Assembly: GCF_007860015.1 (NCBI RefSeq)
Contig: NZ_SJPS01000001.1
Span: forward strand, 1,116,001-1,180,000
DNA: 64,000 nucleotides
Direction: 5' to 3'
Source of the DNA: Bythopirellula polymerisocia
GTDB taxonomy: Bacteria; Planctomycetota; Planctomycetia; Pirellulales; Lacipirellulaceae
The position numbers and the translations under genes were made by a program. The notes beneath the pieces are model-generated. The model was given only the letters and a program-made list of their open reading frames with translations, did not search any database and was not told where the DNA came from. Shown here in pieces: positions 18,509-28,064 of this stretch. Numbering within the stretch: the first letter of the stretch is position 1; each line of letters starts with the position of its first letter.

Positions 18509-19702
18509 ATGCGAAGTACTTCCACTGTGATCTTGATTGGCGTTGCCTTCATGGCGACCGCAGCAACCGTCTATGCCGCTGGAATCAGTACCGTCGCTGT
18601 AGCAGACGATGCAGGCGACCCGTCTCGACATTTGGTACTCATGATCGTCTACGCGACAGTGGCCTTGTTCTTTTCTTCGCTCTGTTCGGTTGCCGAGGCG
18701 GTACTATTGAGTGTGACTCCTTCTTACATCGCGAATCTCAAAACGACCTCTCCTACCATCGCAGCGCGGCTCGGCAAAGTGAAGCGAAACATCGACCGTT
18801 CGCTCGCCGCGATTCTCACGCTGAACACCATTGCCCATACCGTCGGGGCAGGGGGAGCTGGTGCTGAGGCGGCGGCTTACTTCGGCGCTAAGTACGTCGG
18901 CGTGGCGATGGCAGTGCTCACATTGCTGATCCTGTTTGTCTCAGAGATCATTCCCAAAACCATTGGCGCTCTTTATTGGCGTAATCTAGCCTCAGTGACA
19001 GCGCGGTTCGTGCAACAGTTGACTTGGATTCTGTACCCACTTCTCTTGATCTCCGATTTGCTTACGAGGCTCATCACTCGCGGGAAAGCGGTCCATGCGA
19101 TCAGTCGCGACGAAATCGCCGCCATGGCCGAGTTGGGCATGGCAGCCGGGCAACTCGACGAAAACGAGTCGCGCATCCTCAAAAACGTGTTCCGCTTGCC
19201 GGGCCTCCAGGTCTCCGACATTATGACCCCTCGGACAGTCTTATTCGCCCTGCAGCAGGACCTCACATCTCGTGAAGTAATCACAGCTCACCCGAGCATG
19301 GCTTTTTCACGAATACCGATCTTTGCCGCCCATCGAGATGAGGTGACCGGCTTTGTTCTCAAAAGCGATCTCTATGCCAACATAGTCAACAACAGTGGGG
19401 AAGCAAAACTCCGTGACCTTAAACGCGGAATTAGTAGTGTGCCCGATCAAATGCCACTCAACGTTGCGCTAGAGAAAATGCTCACCAGCCGAGAACATAT
19501 CTTACTGGTCGTTGACGAGCATGGAGGCTTGGACGGAATCGTTACACTTGAAGACTTGGTTGAGACGCTCATCGGAATTGAGATCGTCGACGAAGGGGAT
19601 CAGATCGACGACATGCGCCGACTGGCCCGACAGAAATGGCGCGAACGTATGGAGCGACTAGGAATCGATCTTGCCAGTTTTGATGCGAAGTCTGATGAGT
19701 AG
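18509..19702 (+). CDS. CNNM/CorC-type (DUF21 plus CBS pair) membrane protein
   Basis: 397 residues. Four hydrophobic segments form the CNNM (DUF21) transmembrane domain (about 5-175): AEAVLLSVTPSYIANL, LAAILTLNTIAHTVGA, LFVSEIIPKTIGALYWR. The cytosolic part has the acidic linker ESRILKNVFRLPGLQVSDIM and two CBS motifs (MTPRTVLFAL..., ILLVVDEHGGLDGIVTLEDLVETLIG). The family covers Mg2+ or Co2+ export and resistance proteins (CorB/CorC, MpfA). The transporter-associated C-terminal domain is missing or very short. I prefer the ATG at 18509 over an in-frame GTG at 18425, because it places the membrane anchor at the N-terminus. Confidence 0.86.
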   Translation: MRSTSTVILIGVAFMATAATVYAAGISTVAVADDAGDPSRHLVLMIVYATVALFFSSLCSVAEAVLLSVTPSYIANLKTTSPTIAARLGKVKRNIDRSLAAILTLNTIAHTVGAGGAGAEAAAYFGAKYVGVAMAVLTLLILFVSEIIPKTIGALYWRNLASVTARFVQQLTWILYPLLLISDLLTRLITRGKAVHAISRDEIAAMAELGMAAGQLDENESRILKNVFRLPGLQVSDIMTPRTVLFALQQDLTSREVITAHPSMAFSRIPIFAAHRDEVTGFVLKSDLYANIVNNSGEAKLRDLKRGISSVPDQMPLNVALEKMLTSREHILLVVDEHGGLDGIVTLEDLVETLIGIEIVDEGDQIDDMRRLARQKWRERMERLGIDLASFDAKSDE

Positions 19703-19835
19703 CCGGCAATCGCAGAGTGCGATTGGATCAGATTGCGAAAATCTTCCAGTCACGCGACCAACGAGGTGCCAATTCAAACTGGAATAGGCGAGCACACTAC
19801 TCCTGCAGATCATAACAATAATCCGATTAGACTAG

Positions 19836-21146
19836 CTAAGCCTCCCACTGGCGCAAGGGCCGATCACGGAGGCGATTCGCTTCGCTATCATTTGGGAACG
19901 ATTCCGACTGTGGATCGAATTTGAGCTTGCGCTGAAGCACCCAAGCGATCGCGGCAGCGTGCGACGCTACGTGCGAATGACGCATGATCCGGCTACTGGC
20001 ATTCGGTTCCTTGCGAGACCGCATGCAGTCAAGGAAATTGCGAGTGTGTAGTGTCGCATCGATGCCTCGCATTCGTTTCTTTGTCGGGGGCAGTTCCGCT
20101 TCCAACGCTTCGGTCGAGGCGACGATTTCTCCCTCGTCTCCGGTTTCAACTGAGCCCCGCTCCCCTTCGAAACGTACCGGGCAAGTCCCCAGCCGCGTGA
20201 TAAAGTGTGGCTCGCGTTTTCCGAACGGTTTCGCCAGAAAGTCGAGCGACGCTTCCACGCCATTGGTATAGCGGCAAATGATTTTGTCCTTCATCGGTTC
20301 ATATTCGATGGGGTTCGTATCGTCGCTGTCGTTGGCCCATTGGCACAGGTCCAACGTGTGAGCGGCCCAATCGAGTAAGGCGCCGCCCGAATCAAAATCC
20401 CACTCCTTCCGCCACTTACCTTCGATATAAGAGGAGTTATACGGTCGCCACGGCGCGGGACCCAGCCAGAGATTCCAATCCAGCACCTCGGGATCAATTT
20501 TTTCTTGGGAGAGCCAACAGTTTTGCAGAGATGGTTCGTAGACCGATGCGTGCAGCGTATGCAGCTTGCCAAGTTTTCCGCTGCGAGCAAGTTCCACGGC
20601 GGTTTGAAAGTTCGGCACGCTACGGCGCTGTGTGCCCGCTTGGAAAACCCGCCCAGTCGCGCGGATTGTATCGTCGAGCTGTTGGCACAAGGCAATCGTC
20701 AGACCACATGGCTTTTCACAATAGATATCCTTGCCTGCCTCGGCAGCGAGCATCGATGCAGTGGCGTGCCAGCGATCGCCGGTGGCGATGAGTACCGCGT
20801 CGATATCTTGACGATCTAGCATCTCACGAAAGTCGCGATAGGTCTGACATTCGGTATTGCCGTAGTGCTTATCGACCGCTTGCTTGCCTTCATCACGATG
20901 TTTCTTCCACACGTCGGTCACGGCGACACACTGCGCATCATCGTGGCTGAGCATCGAGGAGAGCACGTAGGTACAGCGAGGGCCGTAGCCGATCACGCCG
21001 TAGCGGATGCGATCGTTGGCCCCAATCGGCGGTTTACTTCCCGCAGTCTGGGCCACCGCCATTCCTGCTGCTAACGAAGTCGCCGCGACAGTGGTGGCTG
21101 TATTCAGAATAAATTCACGCCGCGTTTTGTGTGTGAGTTTCTTCAT
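19836..21146 (-). CDS. TAT-exported Gfo/Idh/MocA-family oxidoreductase
   Basis: 436 residues. A twin-arginine signal (KTRREFILNTATTVAATSLA, about 1-33) predicts folded export. The Rossmann domain has YGVIGYGPRCTYVL. The dinucleotide-dependent core has AVLIATGDRWHA, GKDIYCEKPCGLTI (EKP motif with the catalytic-site Lys) and GVEASLDFLAKPF. C-terminal features (SGGALLDWAAHTLDLCQWA) match secreted planctomycete members such as sugar dehydrogenases and dehydratases. AAGGAA precedes the ATG. The substrate is probably a sugar or inositol-like compound but is not determinable. Confidence 0.9.
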   Translation of the reverse strand: MKKLTHKTRREFILNTATTVAATSLAAGMAVAQTAGSKPPIGANDRIRYGVIGYGPRCTYVLSSMLSHDDAQCVAVTDVWKKHRDEGKQAVDKHYGNTECQTYRDFREMLDRQDIDAVLIATGDRWHATASMLAAEAGKDIYCEKPCGLTIALCQQLDDTIRATGRVFQAGTQRRSVPNFQTAVELARSGKLGKLHTLHASVYEPSLQNCWLSQEKIDPEVLDWNLWLGPAPWRPYNSSYIEGKWRKEWDFDSGGALLDWAAHTLDLCQWANDSDDTNPIEYEPMKDKIICRYTNGVEASLDFLAKPFGKREPHFITRLGTCPVRFEGERGSVETGDEGEIVASTEALEAELPPTKKRMRGIDATLHTRNFLDCMRSRKEPNASSRIMRHSHVASHAAAIAWVLQRKLKFDPQSESFPNDSEANRLRDRPLRQWEA

Positions 21147-21368
21147 TGAGTGTTCCTTGGAAATTAATAGACAAGTTGAACAAAGGACATTCTGGTTGTT
21201 ACTCCCTTAGATCATCAGAAAAGGTGAAGTGAGACATCAAATCTCTTGCTATGGAAGGAGATGAACCATTCTACCAAAAGAGTCTGGCCAAGCCAGTCTT
21301 GCCTGGCAAGGTTACTCGCCACACACAAACTCGATTCGTCCCTTATCTTCTGGCCAAGTAGCTAGGCT

Positions 21369-21755
21369 TCACTCTTCGATGACTTGTCCGAATGCAATAT
21401 CGTGACCATCGAGATCTTGGATGCCGAATTCTTTGACCCCATAGGGTTTCAGGTGGAGGGTGTAATCGATTTGTGCCCCACTTTTTTGGTACTGGGCGTA
21501 GAGCGTTTCGACATTGTCGACCCAGAAATATGCGTCCCACATTTTGTCGACAACCTGCCAATTGGGAACAAGCTTTGTGCCGGGATCAACTTGACTCAAC
21601 ATCACTGTCAAGTTGTCCCGCCGCACCATGCAGAAATTCGCCGGCTCGCCCCAAAACCGATCATAGGAAAAGCCCAGCTTCTCACGGTAATAGTTTGCGG
21701 CCGCAACCACATCGCACACAAGCAACACCGGTGCGACGCTTAACAAGTTTGCCAT
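21369..21755 (-). CDS. VOC-family (glyoxalase/bleomycin resistance-like) protein
   Basis: 128 residues. Two beta-alpha-beta-beta-beta units: LLSVAPVLLVCDVVAAANYY..LGFSYDRFW and AYFWVDNVETLYAQYQKSGAQ, with GVKEFGIQDLDGHDIAFGQ at the end. This is typical of glyoxalase-I-like proteins with a C-terminal metal-binding acidic residue. I chose the ATG at 21755 (GGAG ribosome binding site). The longer open frame to 21806 would read through the palindrome at 21792-21819. Function within the superfamily (isomerase, dioxygenase, antibiotic binding) is not clear. Confidence 0.85.
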   Translation of the reverse strand: MANLLSVAPVLLVCDVVAAANYYREKLGFSYDRFWGEPANFCMVRRDNLTVMLSQVDPGTKLVPNWQVVDKMWDAYFWVDNVETLYAQYQKSGAQIDYTLHLKPYGVKEFGIQDLDGHDIAFGQVIEE

Positions 21756-21791
21756 GGGTTGTTCTCCGAGTGAAGTCGCTGATGTGATTTC

Positions 21792-21819
21792 GTAGGATGG
21801 GTGCATGCACCCATCCTAC
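21792..21819. repeat. Perfect 28-bp palindrome GTAGGATGGGTGCA/TGCACCCATCCTAC
   Basis: The two 14-base halves are exact reverse complements. The same core (GTAGGATGGGTGC / GCACCCATCCTAC) recurs at 63791-63856, so it belongs to a dispersed intergenic repeat family. It sits 37 bases upstream of the VOC gene start. Confidence 0.85.
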
Positions 21820-21879
21820 CTCAGAACACTACAGCGGGAAAGAAGAGCGGGAATAGAGGTTGTAAGTTAGAAAAACGGT

Positions 21880-22410
21880 TCACCTCGACGTCAGCACTTC
21901 AAGCATCCCGCGGCAGAATTCCGGCAGGTCGTCGGGTTTGCGGCTGGAGACGAAGTGGCGATCGACCACCACTGCGTCGTCTTCCCAAATCGCGTCGGCG
22001 TTGACCAGGTCGTCTTTGATGCCGAGCGAGCCGGTGACGCGCACTCCCTGGTACACGCCGGCCGAGATTGGAATCCAACCGCCATGGCAGATGGCGGCGA
22101 TCAGTTTGCACGCTGCGTCGAATTGGCGCACCAAGTCGAGCACCTTCGCATCGCGACGGAGCTTGTCGGGCATGAATCCACCCGGCACCAACAGACCATC
22201 GAACCGGTCTGCTTGCATGTCGGCGATCGCGGCATCGGAAGTGCATGGATAGCCGTTCTTCCCTCGGTAAAGAGTTTCGGCCTCCGGTCCCGCCACCACT
22301 ACCTCGGCACCTGCTTCAATCAGGCGTAGCTTGGGATACCACAGTTCTAGGTCTTCGTAGATGTCTCCTACGAATGCCAGGATACGTGTTCCAGAGAGTG
22401 GTCGGTCCAT
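21880..22410 (-). CDS. DJ-1/PfpI-family protein
   Basis: 176 residues. The class I glutamine amidotransferase-like fold is shown by RILAFVGDIYEDLELWYP, FDGLLVPGGFMPDKLR and the nucleophile elbow AAICHGG with Cys108-His109. An acidic residue (Glu20/Glu22 region) could activate the Cys. PfpI-like members act as deglycases, chaperones or proteases. RBS AGGAG precedes the ATG at 22410. The role is uncertain beyond protein or stress quality control. Confidence 0.86.
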   Translation of the reverse strand: MDRPLSGTRILAFVGDIYEDLELWYPKLRLIEAGAEVVVAGPEAETLYRGKNGYPCTSDAAIADMQADRFDGLLVPGGFMPDKLRRDAKVLDLVRQFDAACKLIAAICHGGWIPISAGVYQGVRVTGSLGIKDDLVNADAIWEDDAVVVDRHFVSSRKPDDLPEFCRGMLEVLTSR

Positions 22411-22464
22411 GAAATGCTCTCCTGTTGAGTCGTCGCAGACGCTGCAATGTTATAGAAAACTGAC

Positions 22465-24126
22465 TCAGAAATGGCTTGGACTTAGCCTTTGAGATTTCGG
22501 GAATGAGCGCCGAATCGAACAAGCAATTCCTAACACGACTATTATCAAGAGAAGGCTGCCAGGTTCGGGCACGGCAGCTAGTAAAGTTGTAGCGGTCGGT
22601 TGGTAGGTTCGTTGCCAAGCGAGAAAATCTGCACCGTCAACGTCGCCATCGCCGTCTGCGTCACCCCGGTCAAACGATGCTCCGGAAGCAGTGCCGAAAT
22701 GAGCCTGCCATTGGTGCATATCCTCTTCATCGACGTCGCCATCGTAGTCGAAATCTCCGAGAGCAGCCAACAAGCTACCATCGGGATTGTGTGCCACGCC
22801 ATCCAAGTAAACCTGTGCATTACCGGCCCCAGCAAATTGGATGGAATCAATCGTGACCGTGGCGCCGTCTAGCATGCCGTTGGCACCGCCGGCCCAGGCG
22901 TCCCATTGGTTATCGTCGGACAAGTCCCATTCATACAAGTGCCAAGTGCCGTCGGCGATAACATCTTGGCCCAAGCCGCGTTCGATCGTTGAAGTCAGGT
23001 CGTCTAGGGCCAGGTAGACGGTCACACCGGAATCATTGGTCATGAGCCATAATCCAACATAGCCATCGGATACGAAGGGAAGGTTGGTTGCAGGATTGGC
23101 GGCGGGAGAACCGTTGCCCGAGACATGCCGCAGGAACCAACCGTTAGGATCGCCGACGACATCGATTTCCTGTGACGCAAAGCCTTCATGGGCATGAGTA
23201 GTCACCCGCTGGGCATCAGTGCCGGGGAGCAGGCCAAAATTTGATCCTGAAAAATTCGTTCCCCATTTGAAGAATCCCTCGCCGTTCTCAAATTCCTCGA
23301 TATGGGTGACACGTCCAAAGGGTCCTTCAGAACCTGGGGCTAAAGTGATCCGCAATTGTTCGAGTTGGGCTTGAGTTCCTTCAAACACGTCGCCGTCGAC
23401 GTTGCCCGTGACTCCCGGAACGCTCCAAGAGTCGGTCCATTGCCAGAAAAGCCAGTCGCCGAACAGGGGGGTATCGCTCGCAACCGGCGGATTACTCGTG
23501 CCGGTTCCTTTCCACCAAGCCTCCCACAATTCGTGCTGAGCTGCAACGCTGGAAGTGTAGCGCGTGTTAGCACCTGACTTGCTCGTGTAAATGATTGGTC
23601 GTGAGCCAAGTGTCGCATTGATTGTATCGGAGAAGATTTGCACCCAGTTCGAAATAAAAGTCTTCTCGAGTGCGCTGCTGCTGAAGTCAGGCAAGTTTTC
23701 CACGTCGGCAACCGGTGGTAAGTAACTTCCCGTTTGATAGTAGGGCACGATGGCGTCCAAGAAGTCATTCGCCTCACTTACCGCATCGAGGTAAGGGGTC
23801 GTGCCTGGCAAGAAGGGACTGCCGACGTAGCTCGTGAATGGGTCTCCGTCGTAGCTTGCAACACGGCAGAAATGATAGGGACCTATGATCACACCGGCTG
23901 CGGCGGCACCTTGCATATTCTCTGTATAGCGGGGATCCACATAATTGACGCCGTCAGTAGCCTTGATGAAGGCAAATTCGACGCCGGCATTCTAGACAGA
24001 GTTCCAGTTAATCGAACCTTGCCATCTCGAAACGTCGATCCCCGAGATAAAGGGTTTCGCGAACAGAGTCGTGGTTGTTAGTGCCGTCAATAAGAACCCG
24101 ATAAACCCAGTAGACATATTCCGCAT
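22465..24126 (-). pseudogene. GH25 lysozyme-like secreted protein with dockerin and PEP-CTERM, interrupted by an in-frame TAG
   Basis: Starting from the ATG at 24126, a signal peptide (residues 1-23) precedes a GH25 catalytic domain: FISGIDVSRWQGSINWNSV, then TAG at codon 45 (23994-23992), then NAGVEFAFIKATDGVNYVD in the same frame. The downstream frame stays open to 22465 (554 codons in all). The catalytic Asp (GIDVS) and Asp-x-Glu (VADVENLP) are present. A C-terminal beta-domain is followed by a dockerin-like segment (DFDYDGDVDEEDM, GDADGDGDVDGADFLAWQR) and a PEP-CTERM tail (AVPEPGSLLLIIVVLG). Lys (AAG) is the expected residue at the stop by family pattern. GH25 cleaves peptidoglycan; surface retention is expected from the tail. 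Confidence 0.78.
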
Positions 24127-24463
24127 TTTGTGATCCCTAGTCGGAGGCCGGGCTGCCGAAGCATGACAGCGCGTGAGTTTTCATTCTGAATCAGAATCTC
24201 AGATATTGCAAACCAATCGAGACTTTCCCGGGAAAGTCTGCGCTGGGGCGTGAAACTTTCCCGCAGCAGGGAGAAATCTTGCGATAATTGAGCAATTGAA
24301 GGAGGAGAATCCATGACTAGAGTCCTTTTGAGATACTCTTGCTTTTAGACTCAAAACCTGTTCTGACACCAAGTCTGATGACGATGAAACTGGAGGCGAT
24401 TGCAGTTGAACTTTCGTGCTAGCACGCCAATCTATTGAGAGTTGCAAGTTGGAGGGAGGTAGA
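24127..24463. promoter_or_regulatory. Divergent promoter region with three palindromes and a 12-codon leader ORF
   Basis: Between the GH25 gene and the zinc-ribbon gene. Perfect dyads: ATTCTGA/TCAGAAT (24184-24198) and AGACTTTCCC/GGGAAAGTCT (24221-24240). A degenerate copy of the second (CTTTCCC..GGGAGAAA) lies at about 24257-24278, just before an extended -10 box TGC-GATAAT (24281-24289). A very strong ribosome binding site (AAGGAGGAG) then precedes a 12-codon ORF, 24313-24348 (MTRVLLRYSCF). This ordered layout is plausible for a regulated promoter facing the zinc-ribbon gene at 24464. Confidence 0.5.
24313..24348 (+). CDS. Possible 11-residue leader peptide
   Basis: ATG to TAG encodes MTRVLLRYSCF. 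AAGGAGGAG lies six to fourteen bases upstream, stronger than the ribosome binding site of most genes here. It lies 115 bases before the zinc-ribbon gene and has no homology that I know. It could be a regulatory leader peptide or a chance ORF. Confidence 0.3.
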   Translation: MTRVLLRYSCF

Positions 24464-25108
24464 ATGTTTTGCTCAGAGTGTGGCGCGCGAGCCATGGGGA
24501 AGTTTTGTTCGGCGTGTGGAGTGAAGTTGTCGAAGACCGAGTCGACAGTGGAGGAAACGGTCGAGCTACCAATCGACTGGTCTGATGTGATTGATTACGA
24601 AACTCTCCTAGAAATTCCTGAAATTCGATCTCGTATCGCTCGCAACGCATCCCAATCAAAGAAGTCACTCTCTGGCGAAGATTTTCTCGACATGTATGGT
24701 AATGCTCTGGGGAAGCTTGCCGGACTGCCCATCAAGCTGCCGATGGCGAGTCTTGCTCATTTCGCCCAATCGACCTACGCAAAGTTGGGGGTGAAGACGG
24801 GCAAAGCAAGATCCCAGTTTGTGGCCCAACCGACGGGCATAGTGTTGGTCACAATTCTCTGTTACTTGGCGCGCACCGGCCGGACACTTCGCGGAGTGCA
24901 TCAGCTCGCTGACGGCTGCGTAATTGTCGCCGCTCTCCCTTCGGACATGTTAGCACTCGAAGGAGATTTGATTCTCACTGTGGGCCGCAGCCAGGGAGGC
25001 ACGCAAGTCGAAGCCAAGACCGAGATCCCCGGCCAGATGTTCGACTGGGGAAAAAGCACTCGCTGTTTGGAATCTCTTTTCAGCGAGTTAGTGTCCGCCG
25101 CCGCGTGA
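24464..25108 (+). CDS. Zinc-ribbon domain protein of unknown function
   Basis: 214 residues. It begins MFCSECGARAMGKFCSACG, a double CxxC zinc ribbon (residues 3-6 and 15-18). Residues about 45-150 are helical. The last 60 residues form a beta-rich domain (VHQLADGCVIVAALPSDMLALEGDLILTV). No signal peptide. Such zinc-ribbon proteins are common and usually uncharacterised. I chose the ATG at 24464, which sits right after GGAGGGAGG. The upstream extension (24416) removes this context. Confidence 0.72.
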   Translation: MFCSECGARAMGKFCSACGVKLSKTESTVEETVELPIDWSDVIDYETLLEIPEIRSRIARNASQSKKSLSGEDFLDMYGNALGKLAGLPIKLPMASLAHFAQSTYAKLGVKTGKARSQFVAQPTGIVLVTILCYLARTGRTLRGVHQLADGCVIVAALPSDMLALEGDLILTVGRSQGGTQVEAKTEIPGQMFDWGKSTRCLESLFSELVSAAA

Positions 25109-25442
25109 TGGCAAGAGCGAACGAATTGCCATTCCTATTCATACTCTGCGGAAATATTTGTCAGAAGTTCCGTAATATCGCTGGAAAGTCCGGGCGATTG
25201 AGATCAAATCGTCGATCCACGAGATATTGAGCCAGATTGGCGTAGTTTCAGAGCAACCATCGAGGCGACTTGGATATCGACGTAGACGTTGGTGGAGCGA
25301 AGTTTCTCACGATCCAACGTACCAACTCCGCGCTCATCCCGCTTTCCTGGTAATTCCTTGCTTGCGGCAAGCAACCGTGGCATAATGGCGATCAGCTTGC
25401 CTGCTCGTGTCTTCTAGTTTCTTCACTCACTACGGAGCGACC
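25109..25442. promoter_or_regulatory. Intergenic region with a candidate promoter for the PEP-CTERM pair
   Basis: No gene seen. TTGCTT (25358-25363) and CATAAT (25381-25386) are spaced by 17 bases, and a perfect palindrome TTGCTTGC-G-GCAAGCAA (25358-25374) overlaps the -35 box. The ATG at 25443 is 57 bases downstream. This could be a promoter with an operator; the rest shows nothing. Confidence 0.45.
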
Positions 25443-28064
25443 ATGCGCTTGCCATGTCTCCGCGCCCTCTTGTTTCCAGTCTTCGTCTTACTGGGTGAAC
25501 CGCTTCCCTTGCTCCTTCCCACTGCGTCTGCGGACACGTTTGAATGGACCAATGCCACGGGGGGCAAGTTCGGTTTGGCTTCCAATTGGAGCAATCCCGC
25601 GCCGCTGGTCTTTGGCCCGCCAGGTGTTGGTGACAACGCCGAGTTTAATCTTGCTGATAGTTACGATGTCACGTTCACACAGAACGAGGCCAGTGACGAG
25701 CTATTCGTCACGGACGGATTCGTACGTTTCCTGAGCGACTCGACATCATCACATGTTTATTAACTCAGCAGCGACGGCGGCAACACCGACGCGGACATCG
25801 ACATCCGCGGCGGCGGCAGCTTGCAGATCGGCAACGCCGGCAATCCGATTGCGATCACTTCCAGCGACGCGATCCTGTTTGTGGGTGTCAGCAGCGCCGG
25901 GATGCTCACGGTCGTGGGCGCGAACTCCTCGGTCGTTGCCGCGGGGAGTAGTCGCACGCATCCGATTGGCGCCGTCGGCGGCACCGGCACGCTCATTGTC
26001 AGCGACGATGCGTCGGTGCGTTTCGGCAGCCTCATCGAATCGCAGGCCACGCTCGACGTGGGTGTTTCCAACTCCAATGGCTCCCACGGCACGGTGCTGG
26101 TCGAGTCAGACAGTCTGCTACGCACCGGCAATTTGAGCATCGGCACACGCACCTCGACGGCTACCGGACTGGTCATAATTGATGGCACTGATTCGAGTAT
26201 CATCGCACACGCCACCACCACCATCGGCAGCACCTCCGGCGGCACGGGTACGCTCAACGTCAATCCCGGCGCTGTGCTGCAGACCGACACGCTTGACTTA
26301 CGCAGCACCGGCACGCTCAACGTCGACAACGCCACGGTTGAATTGCTGGGCGCGATGACGATGGCCGCCGGCAGCACGTTTCTCCTGGACGATGGCGTGG
26401 TGAATGTCCGTGGCGGGCTGGATAATTCCGGTGGCGGCACGATCGACTTTCGCGATGGTTCACTCACCATCACCGATGGGGCGTTCGTGCCAGGCGCTGG
26501 TCCATCGCCGAATTTCATTCTCAACGCGGCGGGCGGGTTCATGCTGCCGACGCTCACACTCGGCACCGGCGTTACCTCGGAAATTGGGCAATTGACCATC
26601 GGTCAGACTAATTCTGCTTATCTGAAAATCATCGACGGTGCGACGGTAACCAGCCAGATATCCACGTTGGGTTTCAACTCGGGTTTTGGCCAAGTTGATT
26701 TGGTGGGCACTGACTCGAGTTGGTCCGCAACGGACTCATTGACCATCGGCAACATGAGCAGTCAAGGCATCGTCAATGTCACCGACGGCGCGACACTCTC
26801 CACCGTTGACAGCGACTTGGGACTTTTCGGCGACAGCGGGGGAACGGTCAACATCACTGGCGCAAATTCATCGTGGACCGACACCGGAGAGATGCGCGTC
26901 GGCGTGTTGGGAGAGGGAGCGCTCAACATCACCGGCGGCATCGTCAATAGCGACCGCACGTTGGTCGGCCGTAGCACGGGCGGCATAGGAACCGTCGAGA
27001 TCGCCGGTAGCGGTGCCCAATTTAACAGCGGGACAAGTCTTTCGGTCGGCCATTTCGGCAACGGCACTCTGGAGGTCCGCGCCTCCGGCGAAGTCAACAC
27101 GCCGCTGCTACATGTCGGCGAGCGAACGGGTTCGACCGGCGTGGTCGATGTTTCGGGATTTGGCACTGACTTAAACGTGACTGGCAACCTCAATGTCGGC
27201 GGAGACAATTCGTCAGCCGGCGCGATGGGAACGCTCGACATCCACCAAGGGGGTGATGTCAGCGTCGGCGACACTCTCACCGTATGGCCCAGCGGCACCG
27301 TCAACCTTGCGGATTCCGGCAGCGAACTCATCGCCGACGGGATCGATCACACCCACGGCGGTGCATTCAATTTCAACTCGGGAACGCTTGCGGTCGGCCA
27401 GTTCACGGGTGAGCTTACCAACTCCGCGGGGCTCATGACCGTCGGCAACACTCCTGGCGCTGTCGGAACAACAGTCGTCACCGGCGAATACAAGCAACTG
27501 GCGGGTGCCACACTCCGGTTCGAGGTAGGCAACCTTGCTACGCTTGATCACGATCAACTGCAAGTGACCGACTCGATCGATTTGGATGGTGTGATCGACA
27601 TCGTAGCCATCGCAGGATTTCAGCCGCGCGCCGGCGACGAGTACGTGCTAATTATCTCGGGCGGACTGATTTTCAATTTTCCGACGGTCAACAGTCCTGA
27701 TTTGCCGGGTGACCTGTTCTCGTCGACTGTATTAACCGGAGGCGCAAGTAACGATCTTATTTATACAATCTACACTCCCTACACCGCCGACTTCGACGGC
27801 GACGGCGATGTCGACGCCGATGATTTAATGGACCCCATCAAAGGCTGGCAAGCACGCTATGGCGCTGATTTGGACGGCCGTAATTTCCTCGACTGGCAAC
27901 GCCAATTCGGCAGCGGTGTGGGAGCCGTGTCGTCGAGTCTTTTCGCAGATTCCGCGGCCGCGGCGATCCCCGAACCTTCAACCACACTTCTAGCATGCGT
28001 GTTACTCCTTGGAGTCACGCCGCCGAATCGAAGTGTTCTTTCACTCTTGAGACCAACATCATGA
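25443..28064 (+). pseudogene. Secreted PEP-CTERM protein with autotransporter-like beta-repeats, interrupted by an in-frame TAA
   Basis: Begins with a signal peptide (25443, MRLPCLRALLFPVFVLLGEP) and FEWTNATGGKFGLASNWSNP. TAA at 25761-25763 (codon 107) falls between SDSTSSHVY and LSSDGGNTDADIDIRG. The downstream frame continues unbroken to 28064, and the next gene has the equivalent segment intact (YSISTDGGSSDVDIDIS), so a sense codon such as Ser (TCA) is expected. The body consists of Gly/Ser/Thr-rich units (GSTSGGTGTLNV, VVDVSGFGTDLNVTG) like pectate-lyase/autotransporter beta-helix repeats. A dockerin-like DFDGDGDVDADDL and the tail AIPEPSTTLL end the protein. It is coupled to the next gene (ATGA). 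Probably an exported surface or exopolymer protein. Confidence 0.75.
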
